From CAINVV01 sp037129695 (lineage in GTDB: Bacteria > Bacteroidota > Bacteroidia > Bacteroidales > Prolixibacteraceae), in the NCBI GenBank assembly GCA_037129695.1, contig JBAXUL010000001.1, positions 1-64,000 of the forward strand: a DNA stretch of 64,000 nucleotides, written 5' to 3'. The translations under genes were made by a program, and so were the position numbers. Each line of letters starts with the position of its first letter. Position 1 is the stretch's first letter. Below, one piece after another: positions 26,411 to 35,320 of the stretch. The notes beneath the pieces were generated by a model. That model ran no database searches. It was not told the DNA's origin and saw nothing but the letters and a program-made list of their open reading frames with translations.

Positions 26411-27610
26411 ATGCATCAGATTAAATTAGCTGACAACATCTTTTATCTTGGTTTCAACGATCGCCGGACTGCACTTTTTGAAAATATCTGGCCAATACCG
26501 GATGGCATTTGCTACAATTCCTATTTGATTGTAGACGAGAAAGTGGCTTTGGTAGACACCATGGAACGTCAGTACATCGAAGATTATCTGGAGCGCATTA
26601 CAGATATTATCGGAGACCGTGCAATTGACTATCTGATCATCAATCACATGGAGCCCGACCACTCAGGTTCTCTCAAAGCCATCGTCAACCGCTACCCGGG
26701 CATCACGCTGGTGGGAAACAGGAAAACATTCGGCATCGCTGAAAACCTTGGCTACAGTCCAAAGATTATCATGGAAGTTCATGATAATTCAATACTCGAT
26801 CTGGGAAAGGTGAAGTTACAGTTTCAAACTATTCCGATGGTGCATTGGCCTGAAACCATGGTAACCTATGATGAAACCAACAAGATTTTATTTTCGGGAG
26901 ACGCTTTCGGAAGTTACGGTACCCTGGACGGCGGCGTTTTTGACGATGAGATCAACCTCGATTTCTACGAGGTAGACGTGATGCGCTATTTTACCAATAT
27001 CGTTGGTAAATACTCTCCCCATACCCAGCGAGCCATCAAAAAACTTGCACCGCTCGACATTAAAATGATTGCAGCAACGCATGGTCCGATCTGGAGAACA
27101 GACTTGAACTGGGTACTAAGTCGTTACAACAAATGGAGTTCCTACGACAAGGAACAGGGAGCCATCATCGTGTATGGTTCGATGTATGGAAATACCCAGA
27201 AGATGGCAGAAGTTATTGCCCGTCAATTGAGCGAACGTGGCATCAAAAATATCCGGGTCTATGACTCTTCCAAGACGCATACCTCCTACATTATCAACGA
27301 TATATTCAAATACAAGGGATTGATTATTGGCAGTTGTGCCTACAACAATGCGATTTTCCCCAATGTGGAGACTTTGCTTTCTACCATCGAACACATGGCT
27401 GTAAAAAATCATTACTTTGCCATCTTCGGAAATTTTCTTTGGAACGGCGGAGGTGTGAGCAATCTGAAAAAATTCTCTGACAGTATGCACTGCATGGGCT
27501 GGGAAACTGTTTATGAACCTGTCGAGGAGAAAGGAAGCCTGAAACCCGAAAAATTTCAGATGTGCATCGATCTTGCCAATGCCATGGCCGACAAGTTGCT
27601 TGCCATGTAA
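26411..27610 (+). CDS. fprA: A-type flavodiiron protein (FprA family)
   Basis: Reduces O2 to water (or NO to N2O) at a non-haem di-iron site, protecting anaerobes. The 399 residues form a metallo-beta-lactamase-like domain with the full ligand set, His79, Glu81, Asp83, His84, His145, Asp164 and His224, followed by a flavodoxin domain (about 252-399) with the FMN loop YGSMYGNTQKMAE. No rubredoxin domain is fused. It is followed 32 bp later by a phosphoesterase gene on the same strand. O2 versus NO preference cannot be read from sequence. Confidence 0.95.
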   Translation: MHQIKLADNIFYLGFNDRRTALFENIWPIPDGICYNSYLIVDEKVALVDTMERQYIEDYLERITDIIGDRAIDYLIINHMEPDHSGSLKAIVNRYPGITLVGNRKTFGIAENLGYSPKIIMEVHDNSILDLGKVKLQFQTIPMVHWPETMVTYDETNKILFSGDAFGSYGTLDGGVFDDEINLDFYEVDVMRYFTNIVGKYSPHTQRAIKKLAPLDIKMIAATHGPIWRTDLNWVLSRYNKWSSYDKEQGAIIVYGSMYGNTQKMAEVIARQLSERGIKNIRVYDSSKTHTSYIINDIFKYKGLIIGSCAYNNAIFPNVETLLSTIEHMAVKNHYFAIFGNFLWNGGGVSNLKKFSDSMHCMGWETVYEPVEEKGSLKPEKFQMCIDLANAMADKLLAM

Positions 27611-27642
27611 ATTCCTGAACTTCCCGGTAGGGGAGTATATCC

Positions 27643-28173
27643 ATGAAACGTATTGCCCTGTTATCGGATACCCATAGTTACCTGGATGAGCGGATAGTTG
27701 CTTTATTGGGTGAATGTGATGAGATATGGCATGCCGGCGACATAGGAAGTTGTGAAGTCACGGACCGGCTGATGCAGGTAAAGCCTTTGAAAGCGGTTGT
27801 CGGAAACATTGATGGGGCAGACTTGAGGCTGCAGTTTCCTTCCTTCCTTCGTTTCAAATGCGAAGAGGTGGATGTGTTGATGACCCATATCGGAGGTTAT
27901 CCCGGTCACTACGACAGGCACCTCTTGCCTGAATTGAAAGCCAATCCTCCAAAACTACTGATTGCAGGCCATTCCCATATCCTGAAAGTGATTTATGACC
28001 CGAAGCTGCAACTGCTGTTCATCAATCCGGGAGCAGCGGGTCAGCACGGTTTTCATTTGGTGCGCACCATCATTAGGTTTACCATCGACGGCGATCAGAT
28101 CAAAAACCTGGAGGTGGTGGAATTGGGTCAGCGTGGTCTTCTAGCGGCAAAACCGGGCGGCACACCAGTCTGA
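27643..28173 (+). CDS. YfcE/MJ0936-type metallophosphoesterase
   Basis: A 176-residue calcineurin-like phosphodiesterase. Metal motifs are SDTHSY (DxH, residues 8-10), HAGDIGS (GDxx, near 32), VVGNIDG (GNxD), MTHIGGYPG and AGHSHI (GHTH type). The small-domain family (YfcE, MJ0936) cleaves phosphodiesters in vitro. The physiological substrate is unknown. It follows the flavodiiron gene by 32 bp. Its last 33 bp overlap the 3' end of the convergent prmA gene. Confidence 0.88.
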   Translation: MKRIALLSDTHSYLDERIVALLGECDEIWHAGDIGSCEVTDRLMQVKPLKAVVGNIDGADLRLQFPSFLRFKCEEVDVLMTHIGGYPGHYDRHLLPELKANPPKLLIAGHSHILKVIYDPKLQLLFINPGAAGQHGFHLVRTIIRFTIDGDQIKNLEVVELGQRGLLAAKPGGTPV

Positions 28174-28977
28174 TCTCTCATAGTTGGCGGTAAGTTTCAG
28201 ATCCAGCGAGGCAGCTTTCTCCGTGATGGATGCAAGATCAGCAGTGTAAAATCCGCTCATAACCAGCTCTCCCCCCTGATTCAGAACTTTTCTGTAGGCT
28301 TCCATATCCTGCAGGAGGATGTTTCGCTGGATGTTGGCCAGAATGATGTCGAATGACTGTTCCTCCAATAGTCCGGCATCACCCAGCAATACCTTGATAT
28401 TCCTGATTTGGTTGAGTTCAGCATTCTCAAGGGTGTTGTTGTATGACCATTCGTCGATGTCGATGGCAGTTATTTCTGATGCTCCTTTCATGGAAGAAAA
28501 CAGGGAGAGGATACCGGATCCGCAGCCAATGTCGAGAACCCGCTTGCCCTTCATTTCCAGTTCAAGGATGGCAAGGATCATCAGGTGAGTGGTTTCATGG
28601 TTGCCGGTGCCGAATGCCATCCTGGGATTGATGATGATTTCGTACTCGGCGCTTGGATAGGTATCGTGAAATGGCGCCCTGATCAGGCACTTGTTTTCAA
28701 TCAGCAGTGGTTCGAAATAATTCTGTTCCCAAACTTCATTCCAGTTTTGATCGGCAATTACCTCAGTCGAATATTCAAAATGGAAGAAGTCATTCTTCCG
28801 AAAGTGCTCTGAAGTGAGGATTTCCGGTGAAAAATCGGGGGATTGAATGTAGGCCTCGACCGTATCATCTGTTTCGACAAAACTTTCAAAACCCACATTT
28901 CCGAGATCGGCAATCAATAATTCCCGTGCCAGGTGGTTGTCGGGGTTGAGTACGCAGGTGACTTTGGTATATTCCAT
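28141..28977 (-). CDS. prmA: Ribosomal protein L11 methyltransferase PrmA
   Basis: SAM-dependent enzyme that trimethylates ribosomal protein L11. The 278 residues have a small N-terminal domain and a methyltransferase domain with RVLDIGCGSGILSLF (motif I), ITAIDIDEWS and the DIILANIQRNILL motif (NPP/NIxx type) of the PrmA family. NPRMAFGTGNHETT is also characteristic. It starts 2 bp after the stop of the DUF5686 gene upstream on the same strand and overlaps the convergent phosphoesterase end by 33 bp. Confidence 0.95.
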   Translation of the reverse strand: MEYTKVTCVLNPDNHLARELLIADLGNVGFESFVETDDTVEAYIQSPDFSPEILTSEHFRKNDFFHFEYSTEVIADQNWNEVWEQNYFEPLLIENKCLIRAPFHDTYPSAEYEIIINPRMAFGTGNHETTHLMILAILELEMKGKRVLDIGCGSGILSLFSSMKGASEITAIDIDEWSYNNTLENAELNQIRNIKVLLGDAGLLEEQSFDIILANIQRNILLQDMEAYRKVLNQGGELVMSGFYTADLASITEKAASLDLKLTANYERSDWCAARFCR

Positions 28978-28979
28978 TT

Positions 28980-31628
28980 TTAATAGGCAATTCTAAAGGC
29001 CAGGTTGACGCCGACCTTGGTTACGTTCATTTTGTCAAACCCTACGAAAACGCCTACATTGGTCGAATAGAATACTTCGAGCAGGGTATATCCGATTTCT
29101 GTATGGTGCGAATTGGTAGGCGAGCTGTAATATCCGGCCCAGATCATCTCCCGCCAGAGCGTGTTACTGAGGATTGGTAAATATTTCAGGATGATGAAGG
29201 GAGCCTTGTAGGAGATAAACCCGTTGATGAACCTGTCTCCTGTTGACAGGGCATAATAGTTGGGGATATAAAAGGAATGCCTGTATTCATGCGGGAGGAT
29301 AGGACTCGTCTGGGTCATTACATGGGCAAAATCAGAAAAATGCAACTGGTCGCTTTTTGTGTACCAGCCTACGGCCAGATTCCAGCAAAGACTTGATGTT
29401 TGGGTTAGCTCCCTTCCATAATCAATACCGCCGTACAGATAATCGAAATCTGAAGTACTTGAAAAAATGTTTTTGAAACCCTTGTCATAACCGACATAAA
29501 AAGTTGGAAAATCTGAATGGGACATTTCCTTCACACCATTGCGTACCCGGTAATAGTATTTCGGGGTATAATCAATCCTGATTCCTGCTTTTGATGTAAT
29601 CTGATTTGCCAATTGCGCTGCGGTTACCTCATCATTGGCGGGCAGGTTGGGCATGTAATTGTCAAGGCTGTTGACCAACGAAAAGTTGGTGATATTCTCC
29701 ATTTCCCTTGTGTTCTTGTATTCCAGTTTGGCACGGATGACCAGTCCGTTTGCCAGATCGACGCGATTGGAAAGTTTCACGAAACGGTTTTCAAAATATC
29801 TTGCATAATTGGTCTTGAAAAATAAGGAAGCAATGCTGTTGACGAAAGGAGTAACTGCCGATTCCGGATCGTTGAAATCCTCCGAATTGCTTCCGCCACT
29901 CAGTTCGATCGTGCCCCGGTGCATGGGCGCATAACTGTATTTGATGTTGAGTTTTCCCATCAGGACATTTCGGTTAATGGCATAGGCCATTTTTGGGCGA
30001 ATCTCAAGGGATTTTCCGGGTTTATAATCCTTGGTAAAAAGAAACTCCTGGTTGAGTGTAAATCCATCCACTGTGTTAAATGTGAAGCAGTTGGGATTGA
30101 TTAGTCCAAAATACTGGAAACGTTTGGTCGAATCACGAAAGGAAGAACGACCGCCGAAGATGAGTGGAGTCAGAAAGCCGAAACTTACTTTGTGTTTGTC
30201 GAAAGAAATGGTCCTGGGTTTGTTTTGTTCCTCCAAAACTAATGAATCACGCTTCCGGAAGCTTTGTAACTCATCCGAAGCGAGGGGTATTGGACGCATG
30301 GTGTTCCAGAAAGCAGTGTCCTGGTTGGATGCCTTCGGATCAATCTGTACTTTGACCGATTCGTGTATTTCGAGGGATTTGACGGAATCTTTCTCTGCGG
30401 TCTTGTGGGTGGACTCCATCAATCTGGAGAGTTTACTCATTTCGCTATTGCTCAGCTCTTTTTTTTCGAGCAGATTGTCAATTTTTGCTCTTTTTTTCTC
30501 AGCCGATTTGGATGGTTTTGGAACGATGGAAGGAGCAGCAGCGGCAGGTTGGTTGACCTGTTTGGTGGACCCATCAGGAACAGGAATATTAAGCAGTGCA
30601 ATAACTGTTTTATTGAAGTGCACATCCGTATATTTCATGGATGTGGAGAATTTCCCGCTGCCCTTAATTCCCATCATGCTGGCATCGAAGGAGAACTTGT
30701 GGCTCACCGGAAGCCAGATTGCGGGAGAAACTTCATCGTAGGTCATGTAAAGGTTAACAGGACCGACAGGAGTATCAAACGTGAGATCCGCCTGTCTGAG
30801 GCACCAGAATACCTCCATCACATACAGGTATCCTTCGAAAAGCAATTTGCTTTTGCGCTTTGGGGTCACCTTGATTTTATTGACAATATTCTTCCCTTCG
30901 TAACTGAATCCTTCATATTTATAATCATAATGGGCCAGTGCATTTTTTCCAACCGGGGAAATCATAATGTCTATGTTGTCCTGGTAAAGACTTGAAGCGA
31001 GTATGTCAGTAACCTGGAAGTCTATGCCTTTAGGGAATGAGGAGTTGATTGATTTGATTTTGAGATCGTATTTGTCGGGAGCTTTGAATGTAATCTCATT
31101 GACGCTCTCCTGCACCAGAATATCTCCCGACTTGACGTCAATGTTCTGTTTTTTTAATTGATTGCGGAAGATTCCAGGGATATTATCTACCTTGATGGTG
31201 CCCCTGAGATAGGCGGTTGCAGAGTAGCTCTGCATCTGATTCAGGTGTACATAGGAGAGACTGATCACTTTGCGCATGATGGGATAGGCCCGGTCGATGC
31301 CTGCATTGATGGTAATTTCCTGGATTTCCTGGATCTGCTCTTCCAAAACAATGCTGATGGTTTTGGAAAGGGAGGAAAGGTTGACTGTTTCTGTTTTGGG
31401 TGAAAAACCCAGGCTACGGTAGGTGACAGTATATTTTCCCGCCGGAAGTACGATTTCAAAATCACCTTTTTCGTTGGTGGTTGTTCCCTGGGATGCTTCC
31501 TTGAAGAACACGGTTGCGAAAGGAATAGGAAGGCCATTCTTGTCTTTGATGTTCCCTTTCAGGTTATGAGCCACAGACATTCCTGCCCACAAAAAGAAAA
31601 TGGTAATCAGAATCATGAATTTTTTCAT
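28980..31628 (-). CDS. DUF5686 outer-membrane protein with carboxypeptidase-like regulatory domain
   Basis: An 882-residue protein with a signal peptide (about 1-20), a CarboxypepD_reg-like beta-sandwich (about 22-105, containing GLPIPFATVFF and GTTTNEKGDFEI) and a long DUF5686 region ending in a barrel-like C-terminus (VGVNLAFRIAY). A low-complexity Lys/Ser/Pro segment lies near 360-410. The architecture is widespread in Bacteroidota and annotated only as outer-membrane-associated; no substrate is known to me. It is 2 bp upstream of prmA, so the two are co-transcribed. Confidence 0.82.
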   Translation of the reverse strand: MKKFMILITIFFLWAGMSVAHNLKGNIKDKNGLPIPFATVFFKEASQGTTTNEKGDFEIVLPAGKYTVTYRSLGFSPKTETVNLSSLSKTISIVLEEQIQEIQEITINAGIDRAYPIMRKVISLSYVHLNQMQSYSATAYLRGTIKVDNIPGIFRNQLKKQNIDVKSGDILVQESVNEITFKAPDKYDLKIKSINSSFPKGIDFQVTDILASSLYQDNIDIMISPVGKNALAHYDYKYEGFSYEGKNIVNKIKVTPKRKSKLLFEGYLYVMEVFWCLRQADLTFDTPVGPVNLYMTYDEVSPAIWLPVSHKFSFDASMMGIKGSGKFSTSMKYTDVHFNKTVIALLNIPVPDGSTKQVNQPAAAAPSIVPKPSKSAEKKRAKIDNLLEKKELSNSEMSKLSRLMESTHKTAEKDSVKSLEIHESVKVQIDPKASNQDTAFWNTMRPIPLASDELQSFRKRDSLVLEEQNKPRTISFDKHKVSFGFLTPLIFGGRSSFRDSTKRFQYFGLINPNCFTFNTVDGFTLNQEFLFTKDYKPGKSLEIRPKMAYAINRNVLMGKLNIKYSYAPMHRGTIELSGGSNSEDFNDPESAVTPFVNSIASLFFKTNYARYFENRFVKLSNRVDLANGLVIRAKLEYKNTREMENITNFSLVNSLDNYMPNLPANDEVTAAQLANQITSKAGIRIDYTPKYYYRVRNGVKEMSHSDFPTFYVGYDKGFKNIFSSTSDFDYLYGGIDYGRELTQTSSLCWNLAVGWYTKSDQLHFSDFAHVMTQTSPILPHEYRHSFYIPNYYALSTGDRFINGFISYKAPFIILKYLPILSNTLWREMIWAGYYSSPTNSHHTEIGYTLLEVFYSTNVGVFVGFDKMNVTKVGVNLAFRIAY

Positions 31629-31741
31629 CCTGCAACGCTTTTGCTTTGATATACGGAAATCCGGTATAAAGGTAGCAAAAACGCACGAAGGGCAGAATTT
31701 ATCTGCCGCCTCGTGCGGTTAAAAGTTAATTCCTTCGGTAA

Positions 31742-32500
31742 TTAATAGGCATTGATGATGACCAGAAAATCTCCCGCTTTCAGGGAAGCTCCGCCAATCA
31801 GTCCGCCGTCGATATCAGGTTGTGCGAATAACTCCTTTGCATTGGATGGGCTGCATGATCCACCGTAAAGGATGGAACACTCATCCGCAATGGTTTGATT
31901 GTATTTTTTGGCAATCAGACTGCGGATAAAGGCAAGCATATCCTGAGCCTGTTGAGAACTGGCTGTACGTCCGGTGCCAATGGCCCAGATAGGTTCGTAG
32001 GCGATCACAACTTTGCCGAAATCATCGGCAGTCAAGTTGAAAATGGTCTCTTCCAGTTGGTTCTGGACGAAATTATTTTCGGTTCCGGCTTCGCGGATCG
32101 CGAGGGCTTCTCCACAGCAATAGATGGGAGTTAATCCCTGTGCGAGGGTCAACGCAACTTTTTTGTTGAGGGTCTCGCTGGTTTCGTGGTAGTATTCGCG
32201 GCGTTCTGAATGTCCAAGAATGACATAGGTAGCTCCGGTTGATTGGATCATTGATACGGAAACCTCGCCGGTATAGGCTCCTTTTGGTTCTGCTGCACAG
32301 TTTTGAGCCGCAATGCATACCCGGTTTTGATCAACAGCGGCCGATACACTTGTGAGGTGGGTAAAAGGTGTGCCTAAAACAACAACTACATCTTTCGCGC
32401 CCTTTTCGCTAACCAGATCGCTTACCTGTTTAGCCAGTGTGATGCCTTCGCTGACAGTCGTGTTGCATTTCCAGTTACCGGCTACAATTTTCTTTCTCAT
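31742..32500 (-). CDS. tpiA: Triose-phosphate isomerase
   Basis: Glycolytic enzyme interconverting dihydroxyacetone phosphate and glyceraldehyde 3-phosphate. The 252 residues give the standard length: Lys in GNWKCN near 10-13, the catalytic His in ILGHSERR, the catalytic Glu in AYEPIWAIGTG, and the phosphate-binding loops LYGGS and GLIGGASL. A TATCTTTG box is found 41 bases upstream. It follows the BT_3928-type gene on the same strand with a 100-bp gap. Confidence 0.97.
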   Translation of the reverse strand: MRKKIVAGNWKCNTTVSEGITLAKQVSDLVSEKGAKDVVVVLGTPFTHLTSVSAAVDQNRVCIAAQNCAAEPKGAYTGEVSVSMIQSTGATYVILGHSERREYYHETSETLNKKVALTLAQGLTPIYCCGEALAIREAGTENNFVQNQLEETIFNLTADDFGKVVIAYEPIWAIGTGRTASSQQAQDMLAFIRSLIAKKYNQTIADECSILYGGSCSPSNAKELFAQPDIDGGLIGGASLKAGDFLVIINAY

Positions 32501-32540
32501 GGTCGGTGATATTTATTTTTTGAGGTTAATAATCTTCGGT

Positions 32541-32548
32541 CAAAGATA
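32541..32548 (-). promoter_or_regulatory. Candidate tpiA -7 box (TATCTTTG)
   Basis: On the minus strand TATCTTTG matches TAnnTTTG exactly and lies 41 bases upstream of the tpiA ATG. No TTG/TTTG is placed 19-21 bp further upstream, so the -33 side is weak. Confidence 0.45.
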
Positions 32549-32600
32549 AGAATCAGTCATTGAACCTACTATAAACAGAAAGTAATTCAGACTGATTTAA

Positions 32601-33740
32601 CTATTTGATTACGTTTGAAACCAGGCGTGTCATTTCTTCGACGGACGGAATATCGTTGTAGTGCCATTTGCCGAGAATAGTCCCGCTGCGCACGTACAAA
32701 AGCCCGGGATTACTTCGGATCACTGTCTTCAGTGTTATTTCATCGCCGAAAAGAAATTCATAGGTCGGATTGGCTGCTTTTTTGAATGACTCAAGTCGCT
32801 CACCGTTGGTTGAGGTCAGGCAGACGAACTTGTATCCTGCAAATCTTGCCCAGTTAGCCAGTTGGTTAATTTGCTCCTGCTTTTTTAGTGAACTTTTCGT
32901 CAGATTGGGTGCAATCAGGAAAAAAGTAGGCTTGTCATCGGCAAAAAAGAAATTGGTGACATCGTCTCCTGGGGCCGTGCGCATTTGAAAATCATGAATG
33001 GGAGGGGTATATCCTTTCTTTACCAGAACGGATTCGCCCATCGACTCAAATTTCCAGTTCAGGGTATCCTGCCATGGATAATCGGTGTCAGTAAACTGTT
33101 TAACGATGTTGCTGTTTTTATTGCGGTAGAAAAAGCTGTTTTTATATACATCTGAAGCTGCCCCGGCCGGTATTTTCATCGATTCAGGAATGTTGATCCC
33201 AATTTTATATGGCCTGAAATCGAAAACCGGATCGTGCCTGTACGACCAGGTTACAAAACCCAGGTAGATGCAGGAAATGATGCCAATCCGGTAGTATCTC
33301 CATTTTCCCAGCATGGCCGGCTCAATGGAATTTCGCCTGATGTAAACCAGAACTGCGATGGCAGAAAGAAAGATGTTTTTAAAGAACGTTTCCCAGTTGG
33401 TAATCACCAGCGCATCCCCAAAACAACCGCAATCAGTCACAGGGTTTTTGATGGCTACATAGAGCGTCAGGGGAGTGAAGAATGCCATAAACAGCAATCC
33501 CAAAAGTGAGGCCAGCCGGATTCTGACACAAAGGAGCATGGCAGCTCCGATGAGGAATTCAGCAAAAGGAAGCAGATAGGAGCCAATTGGTGCCAGAAAA
33601 GTCAGGCCGTTGAGTCCCATGGCATGAAGATAATCCACCAGTTTGTACTCAAGTCCGGAGGGATCAATGCCCTTGACGAACCCCGAAAAGATAAATACGA
33701 GTCCGAAAACCCACCGCAAAATCGTTGTAAAATTTTTCAT
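32601..33740 (-). CDS. BT_3928-type membrane protein: DoxX/MauE-like domain plus thioredoxin-like tail
   Basis: A 379-residue protein with a four-helix DoxX/MauE-like N-terminal domain (about 5-140, beginning ILRWVFGLVFIFSGFVKGIDP), a fifth helix near 150-165, and a C-terminal region (about 250-379) that looks like a thioredoxin fold: KPTFFLIAPN, a helix, and PGLLYVRSGTILGKWH. No CxxC is present in that tail, so disulfide redox chemistry is unlikely. DoxX-like proteins handle quinol or redox partners in some systems; the role here is unknown. Its start overlaps the DUF1599 gene stop by 4 bp. Confidence 0.8.
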   Translation of the reverse strand: MKNFTTILRWVFGLVFIFSGFVKGIDPSGLEYKLVDYLHAMGLNGLTFLAPIGSYLLPFAEFLIGAAMLLCVRIRLASLLGLLFMAFFTPLTLYVAIKNPVTDCGCFGDALVITNWETFFKNIFLSAIAVLVYIRRNSIEPAMLGKWRYYRIGIISCIYLGFVTWSYRHDPVFDFRPYKIGINIPESMKIPAGAASDVYKNSFFYRNKNSNIVKQFTDTDYPWQDTLNWKFESMGESVLVKKGYTPPIHDFQMRTAPGDDVTNFFFADDKPTFFLIAPNLTKSSLKKQEQINQLANWARFAGYKFVCLTSTNGERLESFKKAANPTYEFLFGDEITLKTVIRSNPGLLYVRSGTILGKWHYNDIPSVEEMTRLVSNVIK

Positions 33741-34282
33741 TGTGCTTTTTCAAATTCCATTTTGATCAGGGCGAAAACAGAATAGTTGATCATGTCAAGA
33801 TAGTTGGCATCTACACCCTCCGAGATCAGGGTTTTGCCCTGGTTGTCTTCGATCTGCTTGGTACGCTTGATCTTCATCAGGATCAGGTCCGTAAATGAAC
33901 TGATGCGCATTTTTCTCCAGGCTTCTCCATAGTCATGGTTTTTATCCAGCATGAGGTTTTTTGCCTTGTCCAGGTTGGCAAGATACATGGCCTCGGCCCT
34001 GTCGTGCGGCAGTTCTTCTTCCATTGCACCCAGTTCGAGCTGGATCAAAGCAAGCGCACAATAGTTGATGATTCCTATGAATTCTGACCGGGCATCATCT
34101 TCAATTTTAGCCACACCTGTCTCCTCAATAGTGCGGATTCTCTGGGCCTTGATAAATATTTGATCGGTCATGGAGGAAGGGCGCAGGATTCGCCAGGCCG
34201 TGCCGTAATCTTTCATCTTTTTGATAAAGACTTCCCTGCAAAGGCCGATCACATGATCGTATTGTTCTTTGGTTTTCATCAC
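33737..34282 (-). CDS. DUF1599 domain-containing protein
   Basis: A 181-residue protein with two copies of a helical unit: KMKDYGTAWRILRPSSMTDQI-type near 15-40 and KNHDYGEAWRKMRISSFTDLI-type near 110-135. This duplication is characteristic of DUF1599, a Bacteroidota family with distant resemblance to all-alpha nucleotide pyrophosphohydrolases; that link is inference. The gene overlaps the BT_3928-type gene by 4 bp (ATGA), so translation is coupled. It is divergent from folP. Confidence 0.82.
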   Translation of the reverse strand: MMKTKEQYDHVIGLCREVFIKKMKDYGTAWRILRPSSMTDQIFIKAQRIRTIEETGVAKIEDDARSEFIGIINYCALALIQLELGAMEEELPHDRAEAMYLANLDKAKNLMLDKNHDYGEAWRKMRISSFTDLILMKIKRTKQIEDNQGKTLISEGVDANYLDMINYSVFALIKMEFEKAQ

Positions 34283-34342
34283 ATTGTCAAATTAAAGCCT
34301 AAAAGTATTATTTTTTCAGGGAATGGATGTGGCTATAATTAC

Positions 34343-34350
34343 TATTTTTG
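34343..34350 (+). promoter_or_regulatory. Candidate -7 box (TATTTTTG) for the folP-cdaA operon
   Basis: TATTTTTG matches TAnnTTTG and lies 97 bases before the folP ATG, in the divergent 165-bp gap. No -33 partner is clear. Confidence 0.35.
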
Positions 34351-34447
34351 TGAATATTGATCAACTTTAGTCCGCTTTTTTCTTACTGAATCATTGAATT
34401 TCAGTAACTCATTTACGGATATTCAATTATAAAATCAGCATCTGTCC

Positions 34448-35317
34448 ATGTTGTTTCAAAAGAACGACCGTCCCTTTTACCGAAAGAAAAGATCAATTCA
34501 GCTGAATGGTCATTTGATCCTACTGGATCAGCCTGCCGTTATGGGAATTCTGAACCTGACCTCCGACTCTTTTTACGATGGAGGCAGGTATCAGACCGAA
34601 AAGGCCCTGCTTTTGCGTGCGGAAGAGATTCTTAGTCAGGGAGGAATGATCATTGATATCGGAGCTGTTTCTACCAGGCCAGGGGCAGCAGAAGTTACCA
34701 CGGAAGAAGAGATTCGTTTGTTGCTTCCGGCGGTTAAGGCCATCAGGAAAAATTTTCCATCTGCAATTTTGTCAGTCGACACTTACCGGTCGGAGGTTGC
34801 AGAACAGGTTGTTGGAGAAACCGGAGGCTGCATCATCAACGATATCTCCGGCGGAACGCTGGATGCCAAAATGTTTGAAACAGTGGCCCGGTTAGGAGTG
34901 CCATATGTTTTGATGCATATTCAGGGTACTCCTCAAACGATGCAGAAAAATCCCTCGTATAGCGATGTTGTCAAGGAGATCATGCTCAATCTTTCCGACA
35001 AAGTCAATACCTTGAAGTTGCTTGGGGTGAATGATATCATTGTGGATCCTGGTTTTGGTTTTGGGAAAAATCAGACGCACAATTACGAACTTTTAAACCG
35101 CCTCGATTCGTTTCGTCTTTTTGAGCTACCTTTGCTGGTAGGGTTATCCCGCAAGACCATGATTTGGAAACTGTTGGGTGTATCCCCCGAAGAAAGCCTG
35201 AATGGAACAACGGCACTGAACACGCTGGCCCTGATGGGTGGAGCTGATATTCTCAGGGTTCATGATGTTCGGGAAGCGGTTGAAACAGTCAGGCTGGTTT
35301 CCGAACTTAAAAAATGA
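34448..35317 (+). CDS. folP: Dihydropteroate synthase
   Basis: Joins p-aminobenzoate to the pterin pyrophosphate in folate synthesis; the sulfonamide target. The 289 residues carry MGILNLTSDSFYDGG near 31-45, IIDIGAVSTRPGA near 74-86, the SVDTYRSEVA and NDISGG loops, DPGFGFGKN and the phosphate-binding GLSRKTM. cdaA starts 3 bp after its stop, so the two form an operon, a pairing that I recall as common in Bacteroidota. Confidence 0.96.
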   Translation: MLFQKNDRPFYRKKRSIQLNGHLILLDQPAVMGILNLTSDSFYDGGRYQTEKALLLRAEEILSQGGMIIDIGAVSTRPGAAEVTTEEEIRLLLPAVKAIRKNFPSAILSVDTYRSEVAEQVVGETGGCIINDISGGTLDAKMFETVARLGVPYVLMHIQGTPQTMQKNPSYSDVVKEIMLNLSDKVNTLKLLGVNDIIVDPGFGFGKNQTHNYELLNRLDSFRLFELPLLVGLSRKTMIWKLLGVSPEESLNGTTALNTLALMGGADILRVHDVREAVETVRLVSELKK

Positions 35318-35320
35318 TTT

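Noticed and set aside
30031..30741. Open frame of 236 codons on the plus strand
   Set aside because: Antisense to the DUF5686 gene, whose domains continue unbroken; no independent motif or promoter.
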